NCBI GenBank assembly: GCA_004556745.1
Contig: SFFY01000017.1
Location: forward strand, 1 to 47,551
Source: Bacteroidales bacterium
Lineage (GTDB): Bacteria; Bacteroidota; Bacteroidia; Bacteroidales; Bacteroidaceae
Length of the DNA: 47,551 bases
Direction: 5' to 3'
Both the position numbers and the translations under genes were made by a program. Shown here piece after piece: positions 1-7,129 of this stretch (its first letter is position 1; each line of letters opens with the position of its first letter). Under the pieces are notes generated by a model. It was not told the DNA's origin. It saw only the letters and a program-made list of their open reading frames with translations, and searched no databases.

Positions 1-138
1 GGGTTCAATCCTGTAACCAATAAAGCCACAAAATGTATTCGCCATGAACTCTACCTCGAAACCGAATTGGCAACAGGTGATGCGTATTCTGATTTCCTTG
101 TCAATATTCTAAAACAAAACGACCATGCCAGCAAATAA
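1..138 (+). CDS. C-terminal end of an unidentified protein (5' truncated by window)
   Basis: Frame 1 is open from the first base to a TAA at 136-138 and encodes 45 residues ending in NILKQNDHASK. The last 14 bases overlap the start of the WYL gene at 125, which is usual for two genes translated from one mRNA, so this is probably the upstream partner of that regulator. Too little of the protein is visible to name a family. It is moderately AT-rich, like the next two genes. The reading is supported by the open frame and the overlap only; a chance open frame of this length cannot be excluded. Confidence 0.5.
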   Translation, partial: GFNPVTNKATKCIRHELYLETELATGDAYSDFLVNILKQNDHASK

Positions 139-1150
139 AAACGCTCTTATTAGATACAAGACCATTGACAACTGTCTGCGCAACCCTTATCGCCGCTGGA
201 CGCTCGAAGACCTGGTTGATGCATGCAGCGATGCCCTTTATGACATGGAGGGTATCCGTAAGGGTGTGTCGGTACGCACGGTTCAAGGCGACATTCAGAT
301 GATGCGGTCTGACAAGTTGGGATACAATGCCCCGATAGAGGTGTACGACCACAAGTATTATCGATATGCTGACAAAGATTATAGCATAACGGATATGCCG
401 TTGTCGCAAAACGACTATGAGGTGATGAAAGAAGCCGTCGACATGCTTCGACAGCTTCAGGACTTCGACCAGTTCGCGGAAATGAGCGATGCAGTGAGTC
501 GCCTGCAGGACAAGTTGGCGATAACGCAGAAAAACCGGAAGCCCATTATCCATTTCGACAACGTGCCGGACCTGAAAGGTTTGAAGCTTTTGAACCCGCT
601 ATACAACTACATTGCGCACAAACAGACCTTGCGCATCATGTATCAGTCATTTTCTGCCCGAAAGCCGCAAGAGTTTATCCTCTGTCCCTACCTTTTGAAG
701 GAGTTCCGTAACCGCTGGTTCCTTTTTGGCAGCAAAGCAACCGATCTCCTGCTCTACAACCTTACGCTCGACCGCATTGTGAGCGTGGAACCTGCTGACG
801 TGCCTTTCCGTGAGAATCCCGACTTTGATTCCGAGCACTTCTTCGATGACGTGATAGGCGTTAGCAAAAACATCAGGAACACGCCAAGAAAAATCAGGTT
901 TTGGGCATCGTGCGAACAGAGCCGATACATTATGACCAAGCCTGTACACCCGTCTCAAATCGTGCTTAAAAAGAACGAAGATGACGGCAGCTGTATATTT
1001 CAGATTGAAGTTGTGATAAACTTTGAGATGTATTCTGTATTCATGAGCTATGGCCCGGGCATAAAAATTATTTACCCTCACTCCGCCGTTTCTTACATGA
1101 GGGACAAACTCAAAGAGGCGGCCGGGCTTTATGATAAATATGTGGAATAA
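125..1150 (+). CDS. WYL-domain transcriptional regulator
   Basis: A 341-residue protein with an N-terminal winged-helix-like region (about residues 1-75, containing RRWTLEDLVDAC and SVRTVQGDIQMM), a linker, and a WYL domain (about 155-235: LRIMYQSF, then PYLLKEFRNRWFLFG and LYNLTLDRI), followed by the usual C-terminal extension. WYL proteins bind ligands, often nucleic acids or nucleotides, and regulate defence, DNA-damage or stress genes. The layout matches the common HTH-WYL family and the length is normal. It starts inside the end of the upstream gene (14-base overlap), so the two are probably co-transcribed. The target is unknown. The family call is firm; a link to defence is only inferred from the family and the edge-of-window context. 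Confidence 0.88.
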   Translation: MPANKNALIRYKTIDNCLRNPYRRWTLEDLVDACSDALYDMEGIRKGVSVRTVQGDIQMMRSDKLGYNAPIEVYDHKYYRYADKDYSITDMPLSQNDYEVMKEAVDMLRQLQDFDQFAEMSDAVSRLQDKLAITQKNRKPIIHFDNVPDLKGLKLLNPLYNYIAHKQTLRIMYQSFSARKPQEFILCPYLLKEFRNRWFLFGSKATDLLLYNLTLDRIVSVEPADVPFRENPDFDSEHFFDDVIGVSKNIRNTPRKIRFWASCEQSRYIMTKPVHPSQIVLKKNEDDGSCIFQIEVVINFEMYSVFMSYGPGIKIIYPHSAVSYMRDKLKEAAGLYDKYVE

Positions 1151-1195
1151 GCAAATTGGGGCATCTTACTTTATAATAACGGCAATATAATCGAA

Positions 1196-1262
1196 CGTTT
1201 GTGCAAGGCGAGAGCAGAAGCCAAGTTTACTTGGATTATGCCGAGCCGCCGCCAAAGGTGCA
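1196..1262. repeat. intergenic hairpin-forming repeat
   Basis: The 163-base gap between the WYL and HIRAN genes contains a perfect inverted repeat, CCAAGT-TT-ACTTGG at 1221-1234, inside a GC-rich stretch with GGCGAG on one side and CCGAGCCG on the other. From memory, similar sequences (a short palindrome between such flanks) recur between genes in Bacteroides and Prevotella genomes; this is recollection and not a search result. No second copy lies in this window. The stretch is too structured to be a credible short coding region. Confidence 0.45.
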
Positions 1263-1313
1263 TTTATATGAATTTATGCCGTTTTTTTGTAAAACAAAAA
1301 GTCTACGAAATCT

Positions 1314-2180
1314 ATGAAAAACCGACTAAGCAACAACGAACCATTGGAAAGCGACAACAACGCACAGGCCACGCCGCAGCAACCGCTTCCCTATGAACGC
1401 AAGGTGTTATTGGAATTCCCGGTGGCCGGCGTGGGTTTCCATGACATTGACGACATTTGGGACGAACTCTATATAGGTGCAAAAATAGCACTGGTGCGAG
1501 AACGTAACAATAAGTACGACAAGAATGCCGTCGCCGTGGCTCTGGCCGACGATTACGACGACGACCCCGAAAATTTCGACTTCAACTTTATTCTCGGCTA
1601 TATACCCCGCACTCTCAATAGCGCCATTGCCGTGATGCTCGATATGGGACATGAGGACATACTCGAAGCAGAAATCACGGAGTTGAACGAGCACGCGCCA
1701 TATAGCGATCGCGTGCACATCACGGTATACATAAGGAGCAAAGAGCCCATTCCGCCCAGCGACAACCGGCTGCGACTCAAAACTTTTGAGGAGGAAGAAG
1801 AATGGAACACTTTCACCGATGAGATTTGGCAAAAAGGGGTTTCTCTTTTCCGTTGGGGCGGATTCCCGCCTTGGAAACTCGACCTCCCGAAAAAGGGCGA
1901 CAAGGTGGTTTTCATGTACAAAAGGGCGGAAACGACTGCGTTGTATCTTATGACAGTCATTGCAAAGGACGACGATTGCGCCCCTTACGTGGACGACATC
2001 GAAGAGCTGCATATGGTGGACGATTGTTGCCCGTATGCGCTCACGGTTGTCAAAGGACCTGTTTCGGTGAGAAATGAGGAACTTGAGTTCCTGGGCACGG
2101 CACCCGAAATGAGTTGGCAGCCAGACTTCAAACTTGAAAAAGGGGATTCGGATGCCTTGATGGATATAATAAACAGATAG
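1314..2180 (+). CDS. HIRAN-domain protein
   Basis: A 288-residue protein whose N-terminal half (about residues 28-145) fits a HIRAN domain: FPVAGVGFHD near the start, then LVRERNNKYDKNAVAVA and LGYIPRTLNSAIAVMLD. HIRAN domains bind DNA ends or single-stranded DNA and occur alone or fused to helicases and nucleases. The C-terminal half (about 150-288) contains WNTFTDEIWQKG and KKGDKVVFMYKR and is not recognised; it is acidic near its end. There is no signal peptide or membrane segment. It lies 163 bases after the WYL gene on the same strand with a repeat between them, so joint transcription is possible but not shown. The start at 1314 has an A-rich leader (GAAATCT just before it). The HIRAN call is good; the cellular role is unknown. 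Confidence 0.75.
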   Translation: MKNRLSNNEPLESDNNAQATPQQPLPYERKVLLEFPVAGVGFHDIDDIWDELYIGAKIALVRERNNKYDKNAVAVALADDYDDDPENFDFNFILGYIPRTLNSAIAVMLDMGHEDILEAEITELNEHAPYSDRVHITVYIRSKEPIPPSDNRLRLKTFEEEEEWNTFTDEIWQKGVSLFRWGGFPPWKLDLPKKGDKVVFMYKRAETTALYLMTVIAKDDDCAPYVDDIEELHMVDDCCPYALTVVKGPVSVRNEELEFLGTAPEMSWQPDFKLEKGDSDALMDIINR

Positions 2181-2263
2181 GCCGACGATTTGGCAATCGC
2201 TACAGATGCTCCGAGCACCCTTTTAAGTTGCCTAAACTATGTGCTTAAATCGTAAAAAAAACG

Positions 2264-2271
2264 TAACTTTG
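2264..2271 (+). promoter_or_regulatory. Bacteroidetes -7 box upstream of argS
   Basis: TAACTTTG matches the TAnnTTTG box of the Bacteroidetes primary sigma factor and lies 51 bases before the chosen argS start. No clear TTTG -33 element stands 19-21 bases upstream, so only half of the consensus is present. Its position argues against a start for argS at the earlier in-frame ATG (2239), which would lie upstream of this promoter. Confidence 0.6.
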
Positions 2272-2322
2272 CGCCGCTTGCATATAAGCAAACGATACTT
2301 ACGCACACACATAATATATATA

Positions 2323-4152
2323 ATGAGTATAGAGACCATTATCAAAAAGGCTGCCGCCGAGGCCGTGACGGCTCTCTATGGCACCGCACCCGCAGAGCAG
2401 CAGATACAGTTGCAGAAGACTAAGAAAGAATACGAGGGACACCTGACCCTCGTGGTGTTCCCCTTCCTCAAACTTTCGCGCAAGCGTCCCGACGAAACCG
2501 CCGCCGAAATCGGTGCGTGGCTCGCCGAGCACTGCCCCGCCGTGGCAAAGTACAACGCCGTGGGCGGCTTCCTGAACCTATGCATCGCGCCCGAAAGCTG
2601 GACGCAGCTGCTCGCCGGCATCGACGCGCAGGAGCAGTACGGCATCGTGCCCGTGGCGGCCGACGCGCCGCTGGTGATGGTGGAATATTCCTCGCCCAAT
2701 ACGAACAAGCCCCTCCACCTCGGTCACGTGCGCAACAACCTGCTCGGCTGGGCGCTGGCAGGCGTGCTCGAAGCGAGCGGCAACCGCGTGGTGAAGACCA
2801 ACATCGTGAACGACCGCGGCATCCATATCTGTAAGTCGATGCTCGCGTGGCTGAAATACGGCAACGGCGAAACGCCGCAGTCGAGCGGCAAGAAGGGCGA
2901 CCACCTCATCGGCGACTACTACGTGGCGTTTGACAAGCACTACCGCGAAGAGGTGGCGCAGCTCAAGGCGCAATATATCGCCGAAGGCATGGAGGAAGAA
3001 GCCGCCACGGAACAGGCCAAGGCCGACGCGCCGCTCATCAAGGAGGCGCACGAGATGCTCGTGAAATGGGAGCAGGGCGACGAAGAGGTGCGTGCGCTGT
3101 GGCGCAAAATGAACGAATGGGTCTATGCCGGCTTCGACGAAACCTACAAGGCACTCGGCGTGGGCTTCGACAAGATATATTACGAAAGCGACACCTACCT
3201 CGTGGGCAAGCGCATGGTGGAGGAAGGACTGGCGAAAGGCATCTTCTTCAAGAAAGAAGACGGCAGCGTGTGGGCCGACCTCACGGGTAAGGGACTTGAC
3301 CACAAGCTCCTGCTCCGCGCCGACGGCACGAGCGTCTACATGACGCAGGACATCGGCACCGCCGCGCTGCGCTTCGAGGACTTCCCCATCGACAAGATGG
3401 TCTACGTGGTGGGCAACGAGCAGAACTATCACTTCCAGGTGCTGAGCATCCTGCTCGACGAACTCGGTTTCAAGTGGGGCAAGGACCTCGTGCACTTCTC
3501 CTACGGCATGGTAGAGCTGCCCAACGGCAAGATGAAGAGCCGCGAGGGCACGGTGGTCGATGCCGACGACCTGATTGCCGGCATGATTGCACAGGCACGC
3601 GCAACAGTGGAAGAGGCCGGCAAGTTTGCCGACATGGACGAGAAGGAACGCGCCGAAGTGGCACGCATCGTGGGACTGGGCGCGCTGAAATACTTTCTGC
3701 TTAAGGTGGACGCTCGCAAGAACATGCTCTTCAACCCAGAGGAAAGCATTGACTTCAACGGCAACACGGGCCCGTTCATACAATACACGCACGCCCGTAT
3801 CCGCTCCATTCTGCGCAAGGCCGCAGATGCCGGCATCACCCTGCCCGAAGAGGGCATCGACGCCGCGCTCTCAGGCGTGGAATATGCCGAAAAGGAAATC
3901 AGCCTCGTGCAGCACGTGGCAGAATTTGCCGCCGTGGTAAAGCAGGCCGGCGCTGACTATGCACCCGCGCTCGTGGCCAACTACTGCTACGAGTTGGTTA
4001 AGGAATACAACCAGTTCTACCACGATTTCAGCATTCTGCGCGAGGAGGACGAAAAGAAGCGCCTGCTGCGTCTCGTCATCTCCCGCAACGTGGCCAAGGT
4101 GCTGCGCCTCGGCATGGGTATGCTCGGCATCGAAATGCCCGAGAGAATGTAA
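2323..4152 (+). CDS. argS: arginyl-tRNA synthetase
   Basis: Class I synthetase that charges tRNA-Arg with arginine. The protein shows the HIGH-type motif in SSPNTNKPLHLGHVRNN, the conserved QNYHFQVL segment, the KMSK-type stretch PNGKMKSREGTVV, and the C-terminal anticodon-binding domain (DALR type, with QYTHARIRSILR at its front). The N-terminal Arg-tRNA additional domain is also present (EGHLTLVVFPFLKLSRK). An in-frame ATG lies at 2239, but the start at 2323 is preferred: it gives 609 residues, close to the family length, begins MSIETIIKKA as relatives do, and sits downstream of the TAACTTTG promoter box. The stop codon directly abuts a palindromic repeat at 4153. Very confident. Confidence 0.97.
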   Translation: MSIETIIKKAAAEAVTALYGTAPAEQQIQLQKTKKEYEGHLTLVVFPFLKLSRKRPDETAAEIGAWLAEHCPAVAKYNAVGGFLNLCIAPESWTQLLAGIDAQEQYGIVPVAADAPLVMVEYSSPNTNKPLHLGHVRNNLLGWALAGVLEASGNRVVKTNIVNDRGIHICKSMLAWLKYGNGETPQSSGKKGDHLIGDYYVAFDKHYREEVAQLKAQYIAEGMEEEAATEQAKADAPLIKEAHEMLVKWEQGDEEVRALWRKMNEWVYAGFDETYKALGVGFDKIYYESDTYLVGKRMVEEGLAKGIFFKKEDGSVWADLTGKGLDHKLLLRADGTSVYMTQDIGTAALRFEDFPIDKMVYVVGNEQNYHFQVLSILLDELGFKWGKDLVHFSYGMVELPNGKMKSREGTVVDADDLIAGMIAQARATVEEAGKFADMDEKERAEVARIVGLGALKYFLLKVDARKNMLFNPEESIDFNGNTGPFIQYTHARIRSILRKAADAGITLPEEGIDAALSGVEYAEKEISLVQHVAEFAAVVKQAGADYAPALVANYCYELVKEYNQFYHDFSILREEDEKKRLLRLVISRNVAKVLRLGMGMLGIEMPERM

Positions 4153-4177
4153 GTAGGGGCGTTTTGCAAAACGCCCG
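4153..4177. repeat. GTAGGGGCG palindromic repeat, copy 1
   Basis: GTAGGGGCGTTTT followed by GCAAAACGCCCG forms a near-perfect hairpin (GGGCGTTTTGCAAAACGCCC core). It begins at the base after the argS stop codon. Related copies are at 10634, 25548, 25618 and, in split form, at 38654. It could act as an RNA hairpin at the 3' end of argS, but there is no T-run to make it a classical terminator. Confidence 0.8.
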
Positions 4178-4289
4178 AAAGTAAACAAGTGAACAAGTAA
4201 ACGAGTAAACAAGACAGAGATGTCTTGCTAATTAATATTTTACATAAGAAACTTGTCTCGTCTACTTGTAAACTCGTCTACTAATAAAC
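4178..4289. repeat. octamer-arm inverted repeat element, copy 1
   Basis: Left arm 4178-4215 is built of 8-base units (AAGTAAAC, AAGTGAAC, AAGTAAAC, GAGTAAAC) ending in AAGACA. Right arm 4251-4289 holds the reverse complements (TGTCTCGTCTAC, TTGTAAAC, TCGTCTAC). The spacer is AT-rich and has its own small hairpin, AAGACA-GAGA-TGTCTT. The element fills the gap between argS and the RNase H gene, ending 9 bases before the ATG at 4299. Homologous elements are at 8978, 11191, 27195 and, as a half, at 41569. Confidence 0.85.
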
Positions 4290-4298
4290 GAAGTAAAA

Positions 4299-4943
4299 AT
4301 GCCCAAACAGAAGTTTTACGTCGTGTGGCGCGGGCGCAAGCCCGGCGTTTACGATAACTGGGACGGCTGCAAGGCGCAGGTGGAAGGGTTCGGCGAAGCC
4401 GAATACAAGGCGTATGCCACGCTCGAAGACGCCGAAGAGGCCTTTTGGCGCGGCAAGGAAGGAGCCGGGGCTGCACGGGCAACCGCCGGGCAGGATAATA
4501 AAATAAGCGATATGCCCCTGCCTGCCGCCGCGCCGCGCCCTTACGACGAAGACGCCATTGCCGTAGACGCTGCCTGCTCGGGCAATCCCGGACCGATGGA
4601 ATACCGGGGCGTAGACCTGCGCAGCGGCCGGGAGTTGTTTCATCTCGGCCCGCTGCACGGTACGAACAATATCGGCGAGTTTCTCGCCATTGTCCACGCC
4701 CTCGCCCTGCTCAAAAGGCAAGGCGTGAAGCGCACCGTCTATTCCGACAGCCGCAACGCCCTGATATGGGTGAGGCAGAAGCAATGCAAGACCAAGCTGG
4801 AGCGCACGCCGCAGACCGAAGGCTTGTTTCAACTGATTGACCGCGCCGTGGCATGGCTGCGGAATAATAAAATAGAAGTGCCCCTGCTCAAATGGCAAAC
4901 CAAGGAGTGGGGCGAAGTGCCCGCAGATTTTGGGCGGAAATAA
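4299..4943 (+). CDS. rnhA: ribonuclease H with N-terminal viroplasmin/RNase H1 hybrid-binding domain
   Basis: A 214-residue protein. Residues 4-50 (KFYVVWRGRKPGVYDNWDGC) are the hybrid-binding domain found in eukaryotic-type RNase H1. Residues 84-214 are the RNase H catalytic domain, with the expected acidic residues at D90 (AVDAACSGNPGP), E127 (NNIGEF), D150 (YSDSRNA) and D210 (PADFG). It degrades the RNA strand of RNA-DNA hybrids, helping to remove R-loops and primers. The middle linker (about 52-82) is Ala/Pro-rich and low in complexity. The gene follows argS after two repeats and precedes a multi-hairpin repeat. A second RNase H, type II (rnhB), lies at 21618. The symbol follows the activity; Bacteroidetes annotation often calls this simply ribonuclease H family protein. 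Confidence 0.92.
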   Translation: MPKQKFYVVWRGRKPGVYDNWDGCKAQVEGFGEAEYKAYATLEDAEEAFWRGKEGAGAARATAGQDNKISDMPLPAAAPRPYDEDAIAVDAACSGNPGPMEYRGVDLRSGRELFHLGPLHGTNNIGEFLAIVHALALLKRQGVKRTVYSDSRNALIWVRQKQCKTKLERTPQTEGLFQLIDRAVAWLRNNKIEVPLLKWQTKEWGEVPADFGRK

Positions 4944-4955
4944 TTTTCTTTCGTC

Positions 4956-5078
4956 CCCAGGGCGTTGCCCTGGGCTATGTGCAACAATTCTTAAAAGTGC
5001 GATTTCTCGCCATGGCAAAGTTCGAGTAAACTCGACTTTGCTCATTTGGCTTAACGAAATCGTTGGGCTTACAGCCCA
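4956..5078. repeat. multi-hairpin repeat element abutting the ABC exporter start codon
   Basis: Four inverted repeats lie in a row or nested: CCCAGGGC-GTT-GCCCTGGG (4956-4974); CGATTTC (5000-5006) with GAAATCG (5056-5062), enclosing GCAAAGTTCGAGT (5015-5027) with ACTCGACTTTGC (5030-5041, one bulged T); and TGGGCTTACAGCCCA (5064-5078). The last base of the last palindrome is the A of the ATG at 5078. From memory, sequences like these recur in Bacteroidetes intergenic regions. There is no gene here; apparent open frames across it are by-products of the repeat. Confidence 0.7.
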
Positions 5079-6889
5079 TGCGCTTCTACTTGTTCCCCTA
5101 CAAGTGGTATATGGTTGGCGCATTGTTTTTCAACATCCTTTCTGCCGTTCTCAACGTGTTTTCCTTTGTGGCCATCATTCCCATGCTGCAACTGCTTTTC
5201 GGCATCGACAAGACGCGCTATGCCTTTATCCCGTGGGACGCCGACGGCAGCATTAAGGATATAGCCGTGAACAACCTCTATTGGTACACCACACAGCTTA
5301 TGGAACAGCACGGACCTTCCATCACGCTCTTCCTTATCGGCATGTTCCTCGTCACCGCCACGCTGCTCAAGACCTCCTGCTACTTTGCCTCAGTGGGCAT
5401 CATGGTGCCGATGCGTACCGGCGTGGTGCGCGATATCCGCGTGAACGTGTACAACAAAATAATCTCTCTGCCGCTTTCTTTCTTCTCCGATGAGCGCAAA
5501 GGCGACATCATTGCCCGCATGAGCGGCGACGTGGGCGAAATCGAGAACTCTATCACCGGCTCGCTCGAAATGCTGGTGAAAAACCCAATCCTTATTTGCA
5601 GCTACTTCGCCGTGCTGCTCTACACAAGCTGGCAGCTCACGCTGTTCACCATCGTGGTGATGCCGCTTATGGTGTGGGGCATGGGACGATTGGGACGGAG
5701 ACTCAAGCAAAACTCGCTGGCAGCGCAAGGCAAATGGAGCGAAACCATGGCACAGCTTGACGAAACGCTCGGCGGCATGAGAATTATCAAGGCTTTCACG
5801 GCTGAGAAGAAGATGAAGGACCGCTTCCGCCAGAGCTCGGAGGAGTTTCGCTCTGCCTGCATCCGCGTGGCTCTGCGTCAGTCTATGGCGCACCCAGTGA
5901 GTGAGTTTCTCGGCACAGCCCTCATCGTGCTGGTGCTCTGGTACGGCGGCACGCTGATTTTCTCGGACAGCTCGCCCATCGACGCGCCTACTTTTATCTT
6001 CTACATGGTGATACTTTACAGCATCATCCAACCGATTAAAGACCTCTCAAAGGCTACGTACAACATTCCCAAAGGCATGGCCTCCGTTGAGCGCGTGAAC
6101 AAAATACTGAAAGCACCCAACACCATTCAGGAAATCGAACACCCCGAGCACATCGACGGGCTGAAAGACAAGATTGAGTTTAAGAACGTAAGTTTCAGTT
6201 ACAACGGTCACACGCAGGTGCTCCACGGCGTAGACCTCACCGTGAAGCGCGGGCAGACCGTTGCGCTCGTGGGACAGAGCGGCAGCGGCAAATCGACACT
6301 CGTAGACCTCCTGCCGCGCTATCACGACGTGACAGACGGCGAAATCACCATCGACGGCAAGAACGTAAAGCACCTCTATATCTCTGAATTGCGCTCGCTC
6401 ATCGGCAACGTGAACCAAGAGGCCATCCTCTTCAACGACAGTTTCTTCAACAACATTGCCTTCGGCGTGGACAATGCCACAATGGAGCAAGTGGTGGAAG
6501 CCGCAAAGATTGCCAACGCCCACGACTTTATCATGGAAAGCGAGCAGGGCTACGACACCAAGATCGGCGACCGAGGCTGCCGCATCTCCGGCGGCCAGCG
6601 ACAGCGCATCTCCATTGCCCGTGCCATTCTGAAAAACCCCGCTATCCTTATCCTCGACGAAGCTACCTCGGCACTCGACACGGAGAGCGAACGCCTCGTG
6701 CAGGAAGCACTCGAACGGCTGATGAAGACGCGCACCACGATTGCCATCGCCCACAGACTTTCCACGATTAAGAACGCCGACGAAATATGCGTGCTTTATG
6801 AAGGCCGCATCGTGGAACGAGGCACGCACGAAAGCCTTATCCAACTCAATGGCTACTACAAGCGGCTGCACGATATGCAGCAATTGTAA
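5078..6889 (+). CDS. ABC exporter, fused permease and ATPase (MsbA-like)
   Basis: A half-transporter of about 603 residues: an N-terminal six-helix type IV ABC transmembrane domain (about 1-320) and a C-terminal ATPase with Walker A GQSGSGKST (about 399-407), signature ISGGQRQR (about 502-508) and Walker B AILILDEATSALD (about 520-532), followed by the His switch in AIAHRLSTI. It works as a homodimer, exporting lipids or other hydrophobic molecules across the inner membrane; MsbA flips lipid A. Substrate cannot be told from sequence, so no symbol is given. The ATG at 5078 is chosen; a TTG 15 bases upstream lies inside a repeat hairpin. The N-terminus (MRFYLFPYKWYMVG) looks several residues shorter than in relatives I remember, so the repeat may have replaced the original 5' end. 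Confidence 0.9.
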   Translation: MRFYLFPYKWYMVGALFFNILSAVLNVFSFVAIIPMLQLLFGIDKTRYAFIPWDADGSIKDIAVNNLYWYTTQLMEQHGPSITLFLIGMFLVTATLLKTSCYFASVGIMVPMRTGVVRDIRVNVYNKIISLPLSFFSDERKGDIIARMSGDVGEIENSITGSLEMLVKNPILICSYFAVLLYTSWQLTLFTIVVMPLMVWGMGRLGRRLKQNSLAAQGKWSETMAQLDETLGGMRIIKAFTAEKKMKDRFRQSSEEFRSACIRVALRQSMAHPVSEFLGTALIVLVLWYGGTLIFSDSSPIDAPTFIFYMVILYSIIQPIKDLSKATYNIPKGMASVERVNKILKAPNTIQEIEHPEHIDGLKDKIEFKNVSFSYNGHTQVLHGVDLTVKRGQTVALVGQSGSGKSTLVDLLPRYHDVTDGEITIDGKNVKHLYISELRSLIGNVNQEAILFNDSFFNNIAFGVDNATMEQVVEAAKIANAHDFIMESEQGYDTKIGDRGCRISGGQRQRISIARAILKNPAILILDEATSALDTESERLVQEALERLMKTRTTIAIAHRLSTIKNADEICVLYEGRIVERGTHESLIQLNGYYKRLHDMQQL

Positions 6890-6963
6890 GGCCCTAACGG
6901 TTGGGTATACAATGTAAACGCTTGCATAGCCATTACTTTATTACATTTTTTTTGCGTTGATAA

Positions 6964-7119
6964 ATGTTACAAGCCATGTTTGAAGGTATTTATATTTTCA
7001 TACTGAGAGCCATTACGCTGGTCGTCTGCTGCCTGTTCCTGGCTGCCCCCTTCCTGCTTGTGCTTAGGTTTTTAGTGGCATTTATCCACGATTTCCTTTC
7101 TCATCGCCAAAAAGTTTAG
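6964..7119 (+). CDS. small membrane protein (51 residues)
   Basis: An open frame starting ATGTTACAAGCC at 6964 (a second in-frame ATG is at 6976) and ending with TAG at 7117-7119. It encodes a very hydrophobic single-span peptide: after MFEGIYIFILRAIT comes LVVCCLFLAAPFLLVL, then a short polar tail HDFLSHRQKV. The stop lies 10 bases before the ATG of the LtaS-like gene, with GAGAGGAAAAT in the gap, so it is probably translated with that gene. The family is not recognised. It could be a partner subunit of the downstream membrane enzyme. Evidence is the strongly membrane-like composition, the tight spacing and the position in a run of same-strand genes; there is no homology evidence. Confidence 0.55.
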   Translation: MLQAMFEGIYIFILRAITLVVCCLFLAAPFLLVLRFLVAFIHDFLSHRQKV

Positions 7120-7129
7120 AGAGGAAAAT

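Noticed and set aside
1199..1396. Open frame between the WYL and HIRAN genes
   Set aside because: Covers a hairpin repeat and overlaps the start of the HIRAN gene in another frame; no coding features.
2239..2322. N-terminal extension of argS
   Set aside because: Would start upstream of the TAACTTTG promoter box and adds 28 residues not typical of the family.
5063..5077. TTG start for the ABC exporter
   Set aside because: Lies inside a repeat hairpin and gives an N-terminus (LGLQP) made by the repeat. The ATG at 5078 is better.
4930..5256. Open frame overlapping the end of rnhA and start of the ABC exporter
   Set aside because: It consists mostly of the multi-hairpin repeat and then reads the exporter in another frame.
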